From an uncultured Cohaesibacter sp. (GTDB lineage: Bacteria; Pseudomonadota; Alphaproteobacteria; Rhizobiales; Cohaesibacteraceae), in contig NZ_OY761553.1 of assembly GCF_963664735.1 (NCBI RefSeq), positions 2,681,303 through 2,745,302 of the forward strand: DNA of 64,000 bases, given 5' to 3'. The notes beneath the pieces are model-generated. The model did no database searches and had not been told where the DNA came from. It saw only the letters and a list, made by a program, of their open reading frames with translations. Both the position numbers and the translations under genes were made by a program. The stretch's first letter is position 1, and every line of letters starts with the position of its first letter. Positions 9,361 to 17,524 of the stretch are shown here, piece by piece.

Positions 9361-9633
9361 TTGTCCGATTAAGCTATTTTAATTGTCTGACATTTGCAAT
9401 CAGAAAAGCAGACAATTGAACTTTGGTATATTTTGCACAACACTTTGCCGGCAAAATAGCCGCTTTAGGATCTTTGCGAAACGGAAATACCGAGATGTTC
9501 GGCTAAATATGAAGAACTTGTCGCCAAAGGAGCCGCTGGCTGGAGGTATGACGAGAGCCGATCTGACAGAGCGACTCACGAGCCGATGACGAAACAGGGC
9601 ACGAGCGTTTCAAAGGCACCTTTCAAAAAAATA
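9361..9633. other. Intergenic region between the IclR-led operon end and the GntR gene
   Basis: About 270 bases without a credible gene; a 68-codon plus-strand frame inside it has no family features. It should hold the promoter of the minus-strand GntR/galactonate operon. Apart from the inverted repeat at 9381-9417 and the terminator beginning at 9634, I see nothing defined in it. Confidence 0.5.
9381..9417. promoter_or_regulatory. Candidate GntR operator
   Basis: Perfect 9-bp arms AATTGTCTG and CAGACAATT (9381-9389, 9409-9417) are separated by 19 bases, 20 bases upstream of the GntR start. The left arm extends into TTGTCTGACAT, which resembles the TTGT-N3-ACAA half-palindromes bound by FadR-type regulators. 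Binding by the adjacent GntR protein is inferred. Confidence 0.45.
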
Positions 9634-9659
9634 AGGCATAGCGCGGTAACGCTATGCCT
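9634..9659 (-). terminator. Rho-independent terminator of the IclR-led operon
   Basis: A 10-bp perfect stem (9634-9643 with 9650-9659, 6-base loop) is followed on the minus strand by a T-rich tract (9621-9633). It lies 40 bases after the stop of the fuconate dehydratase gene and ends the ten-gene operon that begins at 19287. Confidence 0.9.
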
Positions 9660-9698
9660 GTGGCGTAATCTCTTAATGTTGCCTGATGTTGCTTGGCT

Positions 9699-11006
9699 TC
9701 AAGCCTGAGACCATTCCGGCCCATCAGGGAAGGAGAAGCGGTCCTGTGACTCGGCTTTCAGCGTTGCACCGTAACCGGGAAGCGTGCCCGGATAGTAACG
9801 TCCGCGCTTTACATGGATCGGTTCTTCGAAATTCTCATGCAAGTGATCGACATATTCCAGCACGCGATTTTCCAGATTGCCAGTAACTGCAATATAATCA
9901 AACAAAACGATATTGAGGGAATATTGGCACAGGCCAACACCGCCACCATGCGGGCAAACCGGAATGCCGAACTTGGCTGCCATGAGAACCACAGCCAGCA
10001 CTTCGTTGACACCGCCCAAACGAGCTGGATCCAGCTGGCAGAAATCAAAGGCTTTGGCCTGGAAGAATTGCTTGAACATGACGCGGTTATGCGCATGCTC
10101 GCCAGTTGCCACACCGATGGAACCGATCCGATCCTTGATGGTCTTATGGCCGAGGATATCATCCGGGCTGGTTGGTTCTTCAATCCAGAGCGGATCAAAC
10201 TCGGCGAGACGGCGCATATTGGCAACGGCTTCCTCGACACCCCAGATCTGGTTGGCGTCCATCATCAGATGACGGTCCCAACCCAGCTCTTCCCTGAGGA
10301 TACGCGCGCGCTGAACATCCTGCTCGATGTCGGCACCGACCTTTTGCTTGAGGTGGTTCCAACCGCCCTCAACAGCTTCACGAGCCAGACGGCGCATTTT
10401 TTCTTCGGAATAGCCAAGCCAGCCAGCTGCCGTTGAATAGGCAGGAAAGCCCTTTTCATGCATCTCTGCTTCACGCTCTTTTTTACCGGCCTCTTTGCGC
10501 TTGAGCAGCATCATGGCTTCATAAGGAGTGATCGCATCTTCGATATAGGTGAAGTCGACACAGCGAACCAGTTCCTCAGGGGTCATGTCGGCAAGCAATT
10601 TCCAAACCGGCTTGCCTTCCAATTTGGCCCACAAATCCCAAAGGGCATTGACGACGGCCGCAGTTGCCAGATGAACCAAACCCTTTTCAGGGCCAAGCCA
10701 GCGCAATTGGCTGTCGCCCGCGACCAGATGATGCCAAAAGGTGCCGAAATCAGCTGTGATTTCCTCGATTTCCTTGCCGATGACAAAGTTTCTGGCCAGC
10801 GTTTCAGCCGCAGCAACAACAAGATTGTTGCCCCGCCCGTTGGTGAATGTCAGCCCGTGACCGGTAACGCCCTTCGGACTGTCAGTCTTCAGAATGACAT
10901 AGGTCGTCGAATAATCAGGCGCCTCATTCATTGCATCAGAGCCATCGAGATTGCGGGAAGTTGGGAACCGAATGTCTTTGACTTCGACATCTATAATCTT
11001 GACCAT
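9699..11006 (-). CDS. fucD: L-fuconate dehydratase-like enolase superfamily enzyme
   Basis: Predicted to remove water from a six-carbon aldonate (L-fuconate, or relatives such as L-galactonate or D-arabinonate) to give a 2-keto-3-deoxy acid. The 435-residue sequence resembles the Xanthomonas FucD from VRFPTSRNLDGSDAMN at the N-terminus to the C-terminal FPDGPEW. Catalytic features: the Lys pair in LKQKVG, metal ligands in MMDANQIW, WIEEPTSPDD and TGEHAHNR, and the PHGGGVGL loop. An AGGGAG site precedes the ATG. It is the last gene of the IclR operon, after the KDPGal aldolase. The exact substrate is not decided by sequence; dgoK and dgoA in the same operon point to a product handled as KDGal or an analogue. 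Confidence 0.9.
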   Translation of the reverse strand: MVKIIDVEVKDIRFPTSRNLDGSDAMNEAPDYSTTYVILKTDSPKGVTGHGLTFTNGRGNNLVVAAAETLARNFVIGKEIEEITADFGTFWHHLVAGDSQLRWLGPEKGLVHLATAAVVNALWDLWAKLEGKPVWKLLADMTPEELVRCVDFTYIEDAITPYEAMMLLKRKEAGKKEREAEMHEKGFPAYSTAAGWLGYSEEKMRRLAREAVEGGWNHLKQKVGADIEQDVQRARILREELGWDRHLMMDANQIWGVEEAVANMRRLAEFDPLWIEEPTSPDDILGHKTIKDRIGSIGVATGEHAHNRVMFKQFFQAKAFDFCQLDPARLGGVNEVLAVVLMAAKFGIPVCPHGGGVGLCQYSLNIVLFDYIAVTGNLENRVLEYVDHLHENFEEPIHVKRGRYYPGTLPGYGATLKAESQDRFSFPDGPEWSQA

Positions 11007-11058
11007 GTTTAGTCTCCCTAGATATCAGAATTTCGAATTTGAACCAGCGCTTTAGCGG

Positions 11059-11682
11059 CTACTTCAGTGCTGCAAATGCGTCCACGAAAGAGGCAGCATT
11101 GGCGGCAACCTCGTTTGTTGACATGCCTGCCTTAAAGAGCGCACTGCCCAGGCCAAACCCAGCAGCCCCGGCGGCCATGTAGTCCTTCATGTTATGAGGC
11201 GTTATCCCACCAACCGGGAGGATACGGGTCGATTTTGGGAGAACCGCCAACATGGCTTTCATGACCGCAGGGGCTGCGCTTTCTGCAGGGAACAGTTTGA
11301 GCGCATCGGCGCCAGCATCGAGAGCCGCGAAGGCTTCGGTTGGCGTCGCGATGCCGGGGACACAATAAAGGCCGCGCGATTTCGCGTGGGAAATGACTTC
11401 GGTGTTGCAATGAGGCATGACGATCAGTTTGCCGCCCGCATCAACAACCCCGTCAACAGCTTCGGTGCTCAGCACAGTCCCTGCGCCAATCAGGGCTCGT
11501 CGCCCGAAATTCTCTTGCAGAATGGAGATGCTCTCAAATGGACGAGGAGAATTGAGCGGAACTTCAATAATGCTGAAACCGGCATCAACGAGAGCCTGCC
11601 CCATTCCCAAAGCATCTTCAGGGGTCAAGCCACGCAATATGGCCACCAGCGGGCATTGCCCGACAAACTTGTCAAAGTCCAT
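11059..11682 (-). CDS. dgoA: 2-dehydro-3-deoxy-6-phosphogalactonate aldolase (second copy)
   Basis: A 207-residue class I aldolase of the KDPG/KDPGal family, clearly divergent from the copy at 3533-4186. Motifs: [39 protein letters not shown], and the Schiff-base lysine in ALKLFPAESAAP, then PVGGITPHN and GLGSALFK. The PLNSP motif is typical of DgoA rather than Eda. It sits between the TRAP permease and the fuconate dehydratase-like gene. With dgoK at 17525 it forms a complete kinase-aldolase pair for this operon. Confidence 0.93.
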   Translation of the reverse strand: MDFDKFVGQCPLVAILRGLTPEDALGMGQALVDAGFSIIEVPLNSPRPFESISILQENFGRRALIGAGTVLSTEAVDGVVDAGGKLIVMPHCNTEVISHAKSRGLYCVPGIATPTEAFAALDAGADALKLFPAESAAPAVMKAMLAVLPKSTRILPVGGITPHNMKDYMAAGAAGFGLGSALFKAGMSTNEVAANAASFVDAFAALK

Positions 11683-11720
11683 GGATCACGCTTTCAAAAA
11701 ATAAGGGGAGGGAAAAGAGA

Positions 11721-11740
11721 CCCACTCCCGTAAGAGTGGG
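11721..11740 (-). other. Intercistronic hairpin between dctM and the aldolase gene
   Basis: A 7-bp GC-rich inverted repeat (11721-11727 with 11734-11740, 6-base loop) is followed on the minus strand by a weak T-rich stretch. It may act as a partial terminator or a stabiliser between the transport and enzyme genes. Confidence 0.5.
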
Positions 11741-11748
11741 CCGAGGGG

Positions 11749-13032
11749 CTAGTGACCGAACAAGCTGAAAATGCCGATCGATACAGGGGGGACATATGTG
11801 ATGATCATGAGGAGAATGATCATGATACACACGAAGGGAATGATGCCCTTAACCACTGTGCCCAATTGTGCGTTGCCAACCCTGGCCGCCACAAACAGGT
11901 TGATACCCAAAGGTGGCGTAATGAAACCAATTGCCAGGTTCACAACCATAATAATGCCGAAGTGGATCGGATCGACACCCATATGAGTAGCTACCGGGAA
12001 TAGAATTGGCGAAAGCACAAGAATTGCAGGTGTCGTATCCATGACGCAGCCGACGAACAGCAACAGAACGTTGATGATCAACAGAATGATGATCGGATTG
12101 TCGGAAATCGTCGTCATCAGATCGGCAACCTGTACCGGGATCTGCTCAATGGTCAGGATTTTCGCAAAGGCCGTTGCACAGCCCAGAATGACCATTGTCG
12201 TACCGGTTGTAGAGCAGGAACGAGCCACGGTTTTCAGCAAATGCTTGAAGCTGATCTCGCGATAGAAAACCAGTCCGCAAAGCAAAGCATAAACAGCGGC
12301 GACAGACGCAGCCTCGGTTGGTGTGAAAATACCAGCGTAGATACCGCCAAGAATAATGACCGGGTTCAGAAGCGCCCATTTGGCTTCCCAGACGAGCTTC
12401 AAGGCTTTTGAACCGTTAAACTTCTCGTCGATACCCGCAATTCCTTCTTTCTTTGCGTAATAGTAGCTCCATGCCATCAAACCAAAACCGATCAGGAAAC
12501 CAGGAACGATACCGGCCATGAACATGTTGGAGATGGAGGTGCCCGTCGCAACCCCGAAGATAACCATCGGGATGGAAGGAGGAATAATCACACCGATCGA
12601 TCCCGCGGTTGCGACGAGAGCGAGGGTAAAGGATTTTGAATAGCCTTTTTCCAACATGGTCGGAATAACCATGGAGCCAACAGCGGCAACCGTTGCCGGG
12701 CCTGAGCCAGAGACGGCAGCAAAGAACATGCAAACTGCAACCGTAACAATGGCAAGCCCACCAGTCACACGACCGAAAAAGATGTTGGCAACGTCAAGAA
12801 TGCGCCGGGATACACCACCGGCTCCCATCAGGTCACCTGCGAGAATGAACAGGGGAATTGCCATGATCGGGAAGCTGTCTGTGCCAGCAATCAACTGCTG
12901 AGAGATGTAGTTTGGCGACAGAGCTTCGGCCACCAGCGCTGCGGCAGCGGATGCAAGACCAATGGCGATACCAACCGGCACATTGAGAATGAGAAACAGG
13001 ACAAGACTGCAAAAGAGAACTGTAGCGACCAT
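11749..13032 (-). CDS. TRAP transporter large permease DctM (IclR operon)
   Basis: A 427-residue membrane protein of normal DctM length, with about 12 hydrophobic helices and the family blocks PIMAIPLFILAGDLMGAGG, FFAAVSGSGPATVAAVGS and IIPPSIPMVIFGVATG. A TTGAGGAG ribosome-binding site precedes the ATG at 13032. It starts 3 bases after the dctQ stop. With DctP and DctQ it should import the sugar acid metabolised by the enzymes in the same operon. The substrate is not visible in the permease itself. Confidence 0.95.
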   Translation of the reverse strand: MVATVLFCSLVLFLILNVPVGIAIGLASAAAALVAEALSPNYISQQLIAGTDSFPIMAIPLFILAGDLMGAGGVSRRILDVANIFFGRVTGGLAIVTVAVCMFFAAVSGSGPATVAAVGSMVIPTMLEKGYSKSFTLALVATAGSIGVIIPPSIPMVIFGVATGTSISNMFMAGIVPGFLIGFGLMAWSYYYAKKEGIAGIDEKFNGSKALKLVWEAKWALLNPVIILGGIYAGIFTPTEAASVAAVYALLCGLVFYREISFKHLLKTVARSCSTTGTTMVILGCATAFAKILTIEQIPVQVADLMTTISDNPIIILLIINVLLLFVGCVMDTTPAILVLSPILFPVATHMGVDPIHFGIIMVVNLAIGFITPPLGINLFVAARVGNAQLGTVVKGIIPFVCIMIILLMIITYVPPVSIGIFSLFGH

Positions 13033-13035
13033 GTC

Positions 13036-13530
13036 TTAGAACTCCTCAATATTGGCTTTATCAGGATTGCGCAAACGCCAGATAATCGTTTGTACCTGTC
13101 GAATGGCAGTGAGGAAGAACCCGACACCGGGCGCTGCATAAATCATCCATAGAGGAATAGCCAAAGCAGTCGAACGCTGGTCAAGCATCATTTGCTTGAG
13201 CACGAGCGTATAGGTCGTTTTGACGATAAACAGGGCAAAGGCGAGAAAAAGCAGATCGCCTAAAATAACCACCCAACGTTGCCAGGATTGAGGGAATAGT
13301 CCGAGCGCAGCGTCAATCTTGATATGCTTCATTTCACGTGCGCTGTAGCTGATCATTAGATAGATGAGCCAGATGAAGACATAGCGCGCCAGTTCTTCGG
13401 ACCAGGACAGAGACGCCCCCATCGCATACCGCATGAAAACCTGAACTGCGATAAGTGCAGTCATGAACAGCAGGAGAAAGACGCTGATTGAAATTTCAAA
13501 GTATTTGTCCAAAAAGCGTAGAATAGTCAT
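13036..13530 (-). CDS. TRAP transporter small permease DctQ (IclR operon)
   Basis: Small membrane subunit of 164 residues with four predicted helices and the DctQ signature QVFMRYAMGASLSWSEELAR followed by SAREMKHIKIDA. It has a normal length and a clear AAAGGGA site upstream of the ATG. Its stop is 3 bases from the dctM start. It lies between dctP and dctM with a strong hairpin in the dctP-dctQ gap. Confidence 0.94.
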   Translation of the reverse strand: MTILRFLDKYFEISISVFLLLFMTALIAVQVFMRYAMGASLSWSEELARYVFIWLIYLMISYSAREMKHIKIDAALGLFPQSWQRWVVILGDLLFLAFALFIVKTTYTLVLKQMMLDQRSTALAIPLWMIYAAPGVGFFLTAIRQVQTIIWRLRNPDKANIEEF

Positions 13531-13640
13531 CTACTTGGTCCCTTTCGAGTACCGAATTCAATGGCCGCAGGATAGCGTTGTAAGAAAGATCTTTGTCGTC
13601 CATGGCCCTGCATTCGTCGGCATGGCCCCAACGCACATAT

Positions 13641-13663
13641 GAGGACTGGCAAAACCAGTCCTC
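13641..13663 (-). other. Intercistronic hairpin between dctP and dctQ (IclR operon)
   Basis: A perfect 9-bp stem (13641-13649 with 13655-13663) and 5-base loop sits 18 bases after the dctP stop. There is no T run after it, which fits a stabiliser of the dctP transcript more than a full terminator. Confidence 0.75.
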
Positions 13664-13681
13664 ACTAATCGCGGCTGATGA

Positions 13682-14659
13682 TTATTTTTTCAGCAGAGCA
13701 TCCATATATTCTGGATGATCCATTTTCGACTTAACAAGATCGTAGATCTTGGCGTCGACGATGACTTTCTGCCACATTGCTTTCTGATCCGGGGTCAGTT
13801 CGGTAACGGTTACACCGTCTTCTTTGATTCTGACGAGGATTTCTTTTTCCAGTTCCTGAGAACGTTTACGCTGGAAAGCGGTGGTTTCTTTTGCAGCTTC
13901 AACGATAACGTCTTGCTGTTCTTTGCTCAGAGAGTTGAATTTATCCAGGTTCATGAACACGATGTATGGGGTGTAAACATGCTGGGTCAGAGAAACGTTG
14001 CTCTGAACTTCCTGGAAGCGGTTGCCGTCGATGATACCCAGTGGGTTTTCCTGGCCGTCAACGGTGCCCTGCTGCAGAGCGGTGAACAGTTCGGAGAATG
14101 CCATCGGGGTTGGGTTGGCACCAAGAGCGCGCCATGCAGCAAGATGCACGTCGTTTTCCATGGTGCGGATTTTCATGCCAGCCAAGTCAGCAGGCTCAGC
14201 AACAGCCTTTTTGGAGTTGGTGAAGTTACGGAAGCCGTTTTCCCAGAATGCCAGACCTTTCAGACCTTTTTTCTCAAGACCTTTCAGGATAGCCTGACCG
14301 GTTTCACCGTCCAGCTTTGCATAAGCGTCTTCGTTGCTGAGGAACAGGAACGGAGCGTCAAAGGCATACAGATCCGGGAAGAGGGTAGCCAAAGGTGACG
14401 TGGAGCTAACACCGATATCGATATCACCAAAGATGGTGCTTTCGGTGATAACGCGGTCGTTACCGAGCTGGTTATCCGGGAAGTGTTTCACTTCCAGAGA
14501 ACCGTTGGTTTTCTCTTCCACAATGCGTTTGAATTCTACACCAGCATCTTTACCCGAAACGGATGTGACGTTGGAGAAACGCAGGGTTTCAGCAACGGCT
14601 GGTGAAACGATTGTGCCAACAGCCAATACAGCTGCAAGTGTTAGAGCTTTAAAGGACAT
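13682..14659 (-). CDS. TRAP transporter solute-binding protein DctP (IclR operon)
   Basis: Periplasmic binding protein of 325 residues. The signal peptide MSFKALTLAAVLAVGTIVSPAVA is followed by a mature protein starting ETLRFSNVTS. DctP-family blocks are visible: FENGFRNFTNSKK-type segment near residue 140 and ALQQGTVDGQENPLGIID near residue 190, which contains the loop close to the ligand. The AGGAGG site upstream is strong. It belongs to the operon with dgoK, dgoA and fuconate dehydratase, so the ligand is probably a hexonate or uronate-derived acid. Confidence 0.95.
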   Translation of the reverse strand: MSFKALTLAAVLAVGTIVSPAVAETLRFSNVTSVSGKDAGVEFKRIVEEKTNGSLEVKHFPDNQLGNDRVITESTIFGDIDIGVSSTSPLATLFPDLYAFDAPFLFLSNEDAYAKLDGETGQAILKGLEKKGLKGLAFWENGFRNFTNSKKAVAEPADLAGMKIRTMENDVHLAAWRALGANPTPMAFSELFTALQQGTVDGQENPLGIIDGNRFQEVQSNVSLTQHVYTPYIVFMNLDKFNSLSKEQQDVIVEAAKETTAFQRKRSQELEKEILVRIKEDGVTVTELTPDQKAMWQKVIVDAKIYDLVKSKMDHPEYMDALLKK

Positions 14660-14721
14660 TTCTTCCTCCTGTTGTAAATGTCTCTAAGTTTAGTTCAAGG
14701 GTATACAAATTGTTGTTTGGT

Positions 14722-15678
14722 TTATAGTTGGACCAAACCCCAATGAATGCTTTCGCCTTTAGCGAAACGAACTGCTTCTTCTGCAACTTTACGTTTCAGT
14801 TCCAGAGCAGAATCTTCGGAATACCAAGCCATGTGTGGAGTAACCAGGCAGTTCTCCAAGGCACGCAGCGGGCTATCTGCCGGCAGAGGCTCTTTTTCTG
14901 TTGTGTCCAGAGCTGCGCCAGCAACCTTGCCCGACTTCAGGGCTTCAGCAAGAGCGTCTTCATCAATCAAACCACCGCGAGCAGTGTTGACAACATAAGT
15001 GCCTTCTTTCATGCGGCTGATCGCATCCTTGCCGATCATGTGGTAGTTCTCGTCAGTAACCGGGCAGAACAGTGCAAAAACGTCAGCGCTTTCGATGACT
15101 TCATCAAGCGTTGCGGCTTTGATATATCCGGTGCCGTCTGCATCAGATGGCGTGTAGAACTTATCGTAGCCGATGATATTGAAGCCCAGCTCATGCATTT
15201 TGGCAGCATAGAGACGACCAATGCGGCCAAGCCCTACAACACCAACCGTGATTTCACAGAAGCGACGGATCGGGGACGCAATTGTGAAGTCCCACACACC
15301 GTCATGAACAGCCTTGTTCATCTTCGGTATTTTGCGAATGATCGTCAGGCTCAGGGAAATTGCATGGTCAGATACTTCATGCATGCCATAGTCAGGCACG
15401 TTGCAAACCTGAACACCAGCTTCCTTGGCGGCAGCTAGATCAACATTGTTAACACCAACGCCGTAACGAATAATCTGTTTCAGATCAGGCAAAGCATCGA
15501 ATACCCGTTTGGTGAAAGGGGCATACTGGTTCAATGCAATATTGTAACCCTTGATCTGGTTAATCAGGTCGTCTTCGGTTTTGCAATCCAGCATGTCAAA
15601 TTCCATACCAGCCTTGGCAAAGACTTCCCGCTCCATATTCTGATCAGCATGATCAAGATCGGTAATGACGATTTTCAT
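14722..15678 (-). CDS. D-isomer-specific 2-hydroxyacid dehydrogenase
   Basis: NAD(P)-dependent oxidoreductase of 318 residues that interconverts a 2-hydroxy acid and a 2-keto acid. The nucleotide-binding motif GVVGLGRIG is near residue 150. The catalytic triad of the family is visible: Arg in VVNTARGGLID, Glu in the following helix, and His in TPHMAWYSEDS. The HMAWYSE segment is the CtBP-like version of this motif. A GAAGGAG site precedes the ATG at 15678. It follows the SDR gene by 16 bases. Its substrate in the operon is unknown; a keto-deoxy acid or hydroxypyruvate-type intermediate is possible. Confidence 0.92.
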   Translation of the reverse strand: MKIVITDLDHADQNMEREVFAKAGMEFDMLDCKTEDDLINQIKGYNIALNQYAPFTKRVFDALPDLKQIIRYGVGVNNVDLAAAKEAGVQVCNVPDYGMHEVSDHAISLSLTIIRKIPKMNKAVHDGVWDFTIASPIRRFCEITVGVVGLGRIGRLYAAKMHELGFNIIGYDKFYTPSDADGTGYIKAATLDEVIESADVFALFCPVTDENYHMIGKDAISRMKEGTYVVNTARGGLIDEDALAEALKSGKVAGAALDTTEKEPLPADSPLRALENCLVTPHMAWYSEDSALELKRKVAEEAVRFAKGESIHWGLVQL

Positions 15679-15694
15679 TCTTGAACTCCTTCGG

Positions 15695-16453
15695 TTAACG
15701 GCCCAAATAGCCGCCATCTACCGGTAGTGTGACACCGTGCACATAGTCCGACGCCGAGGAAGCAAGGAACACCAGGGGACCTTTCATATCCTCGCCATTA
15801 CCCCAGCGTTTGGCCGGAATACGTGCGGTGATTTCTGCGTTTCGGCCTTCGTCGGCCAGAAGAGCGGTGTTCATGTCGGTTGCCATGTAGCCAGGGGCCA
15901 AGGCGTTGACATTGATGCCTTTGCTTGCCCACTCGTTGGCCAGAGCCTTGGTCATCTGCATGACGCCACCTTTGGAAGCGGCATAGGCAGGAACGGTGTA
16001 ACCACCAAAGAAGGACAACAGGGAAGCTATGTTGATGATCTTGCCTTTGCCTTTTGGCAGCATCACGTTGGCTGCGCGCTGGCAAAGATCGAACACGGCA
16101 TTGAGATTGACTTCCAGCACCCAGTTCCAGTCTTCAAGCGGGAACTGTTCGGAAGGGTGGCGGCTCTGAACGCCAGCGCAGTTGACCAGAATATCAAGGT
16201 CACCGCCGAGCATTTCCACGGCCTTGTCGAAGCCTTCAGCGCGCGCCTTTGCATCGGACAGATCCATGGCGAGCCCGTGGCATTTTGCACCATCCTTGTT
16301 CAGCGTGGCGGCCACTTCAGCTGCCTTGTTGCTTGAACCGACAATCAAAACTTCTGCGCCTGCTTCCAATAGCCCTTCAGCCATGCCCAAGCCAAGACCG
16401 CGCGTACCGCCGGTTACGATGGCTTTCTTTCCGGAAAGATCCAGTTTGTACAT
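15695..16453 (-). CDS. SDR family dehydrogenase, KduD-like
   Basis: Short-chain dehydrogenase of 252 residues, resembling 2-dehydro-3-deoxy-D-gluconate 5-dehydrogenase (KduD). It has the cofactor motif TGGTRGLGLG near residue 15, NCAGV, and the catalytic Ser-Tyr-Lys set in IASLLSF...YAASKGG. The C-terminal LPVDGGYLGR is typical. A GGAAGGA site precedes the ATG at 16453. In this operon it could oxidise a 2-keto-3-deoxy acid at C5 or C4, as in L-fuconate or anhydrogalactose pathways, or reduce such an intermediate. The assignment to a specific step is inference. Confidence 0.92.
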   Translation of the reverse strand: MYKLDLSGKKAIVTGGTRGLGLGMAEGLLEAGAEVLIVGSSNKAAEVAATLNKDGAKCHGLAMDLSDAKARAEGFDKAVEMLGGDLDILVNCAGVQSRHPSEQFPLEDWNWVLEVNLNAVFDLCQRAANVMLPKGKGKIINIASLLSFFGGYTVPAYAASKGGVMQMTKALANEWASKGINVNALAPGYMATDMNTALLADEGRNAEITARIPAKRWGNGEDMKGPLVFLASSASDYVHGVTLPVDGGYLGR

Positions 16454-16468
16454 ATTTCTTCCTTCCAA

Positions 16469-17488
16469 TCAGGCTTGGCAATCAACGAGGACTTTGATGG
16501 TGCGCACAGATGGATCTGCAACCATGTCAAAAATCTTGTCGCTCTCGGTCAGCGGGATAACCTGAGAGATAACCTTCTCGAGGTCTTCAGCCATTTTTGA
16601 CAGGAGTGGCACGGAATCGGCGAATTCACGCATGGTGTAAACGCGGCTACCAACGATGGTCTGTTCCTTGAAGTTGATGTCCATCAGGTTAACCGCGTGT
16701 GGAGCCTTGTGAACGCCGGTCATGCAGATCATGCCGCCGATGCGAGCCAGCTTGGAAACTTCAAGAGCTGCGCTTTCTGCGCCAGAGCATTCAAACACGA
16801 TGTCGGCGCCGACATTGTCGGTTTCCGCGTTGACATGATCGATGAGGTTGGTGTCGCGCACATTGACCGCATCAAAGCCGAACTCCTTGCAAAGAGCCAG
16901 ACGGCCTTCATCAACGTCGGAAATCACGATCTGTGCAGCACCGGAATGCTTGAGAAGAATGGCGGTTAGAATGCCAATCGGGCCAGCACCCATGACAACG
17001 CAGCGATCAAGCGGCTTGAACTTTGCCTGATGAAGAGCGCGAACAACCACAGCAAGTGGTTCAGCCAAAGCGGCCAGTTTGTCGGAAACACCTTCAGGAA
17101 CCTTGACGAGCACGTCTTCGTTAACCCAGAGCTGATTGGCCATGGCACCGTCAAAGTCGATGCCGATGAGACGCAGCGTCTGACAAACGTGCGGAGTTCC
17201 ATTCTTACATGGATAGCATTCACCGCATGAGATCAGCGGATAGGCGGTGACGTGATCACCCGGCACGAACTTGCTGCCAGCAGGCGCTTCTTCGACGATA
17301 CCGACAAATTCATGCCCAAGAATAAGAGGAGCTTTTGCGCGCGGGTGCTTGCCTGCGAAAATACCGATATCGCTGCCGCACAGACCGCAGTAAAGCATCT
17401 TTACCTTGACGGCACCTTCGCGCGCTTCCGGTTCAGGAACTTCCCTAACTTCCACCTTATTGGGCCCTGCATATACAAGTGCTTTCAT
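16469..17488 (-). CDS. Zinc-dependent medium-chain alcohol dehydrogenase
   Basis: A 339-residue MDR protein that oxidises a polyol or sugar acid hydroxyl with NAD(P)+. The catalytic zinc ligands are in CGLCGSD and GHEFVG. The structural zinc lobe appears in a reduced or variant form, CGECYPCKNGTPHVC, still with four cysteines. The cofactor motif GAGPIG is near residue 170. The ATG at 17488 (MKALVYAGP) has GAAGGG upstream; a GTG five codons earlier is possible. Similar proteins act on L-threonine, sorbitol, galactitol phosphate or L-galactonate/L-idonate. The operon context suggests oxidation of a hexonate. Confidence 0.92.
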   Translation of the reverse strand: MKALVYAGPNKVEVREVPEPEAREGAVKVKMLYCGLCGSDIGIFAGKHPRAKAPLILGHEFVGIVEEAPAGSKFVPGDHVTAYPLISCGECYPCKNGTPHVCQTLRLIGIDFDGAMANQLWVNEDVLVKVPEGVSDKLAALAEPLAVVVRALHQAKFKPLDRCVVMGAGPIGILTAILLKHSGAAQIVISDVDEGRLALCKEFGFDAVNVRDTNLIDHVNAETDNVGADIVFECSGAESAALEVSKLARIGGMICMTGVHKAPHAVNLMDINFKEQTIVGSRVYTMREFADSVPLLSKMAEDLEKVISQVIPLTESDKIFDMVADPSVRTIKVLVDCQA

Positions 17489-17524
17489 TTTATTGCCCTT
17501 CACTGTTATTTTAGATCAGATATC

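Noticed and set aside
9383-9589. 68-codon plus-strand ORF upstream of the GntR gene
   Set aside because: It begins inside the inverted repeat in the regulator's promoter region and has no motif or ribosome-binding site.
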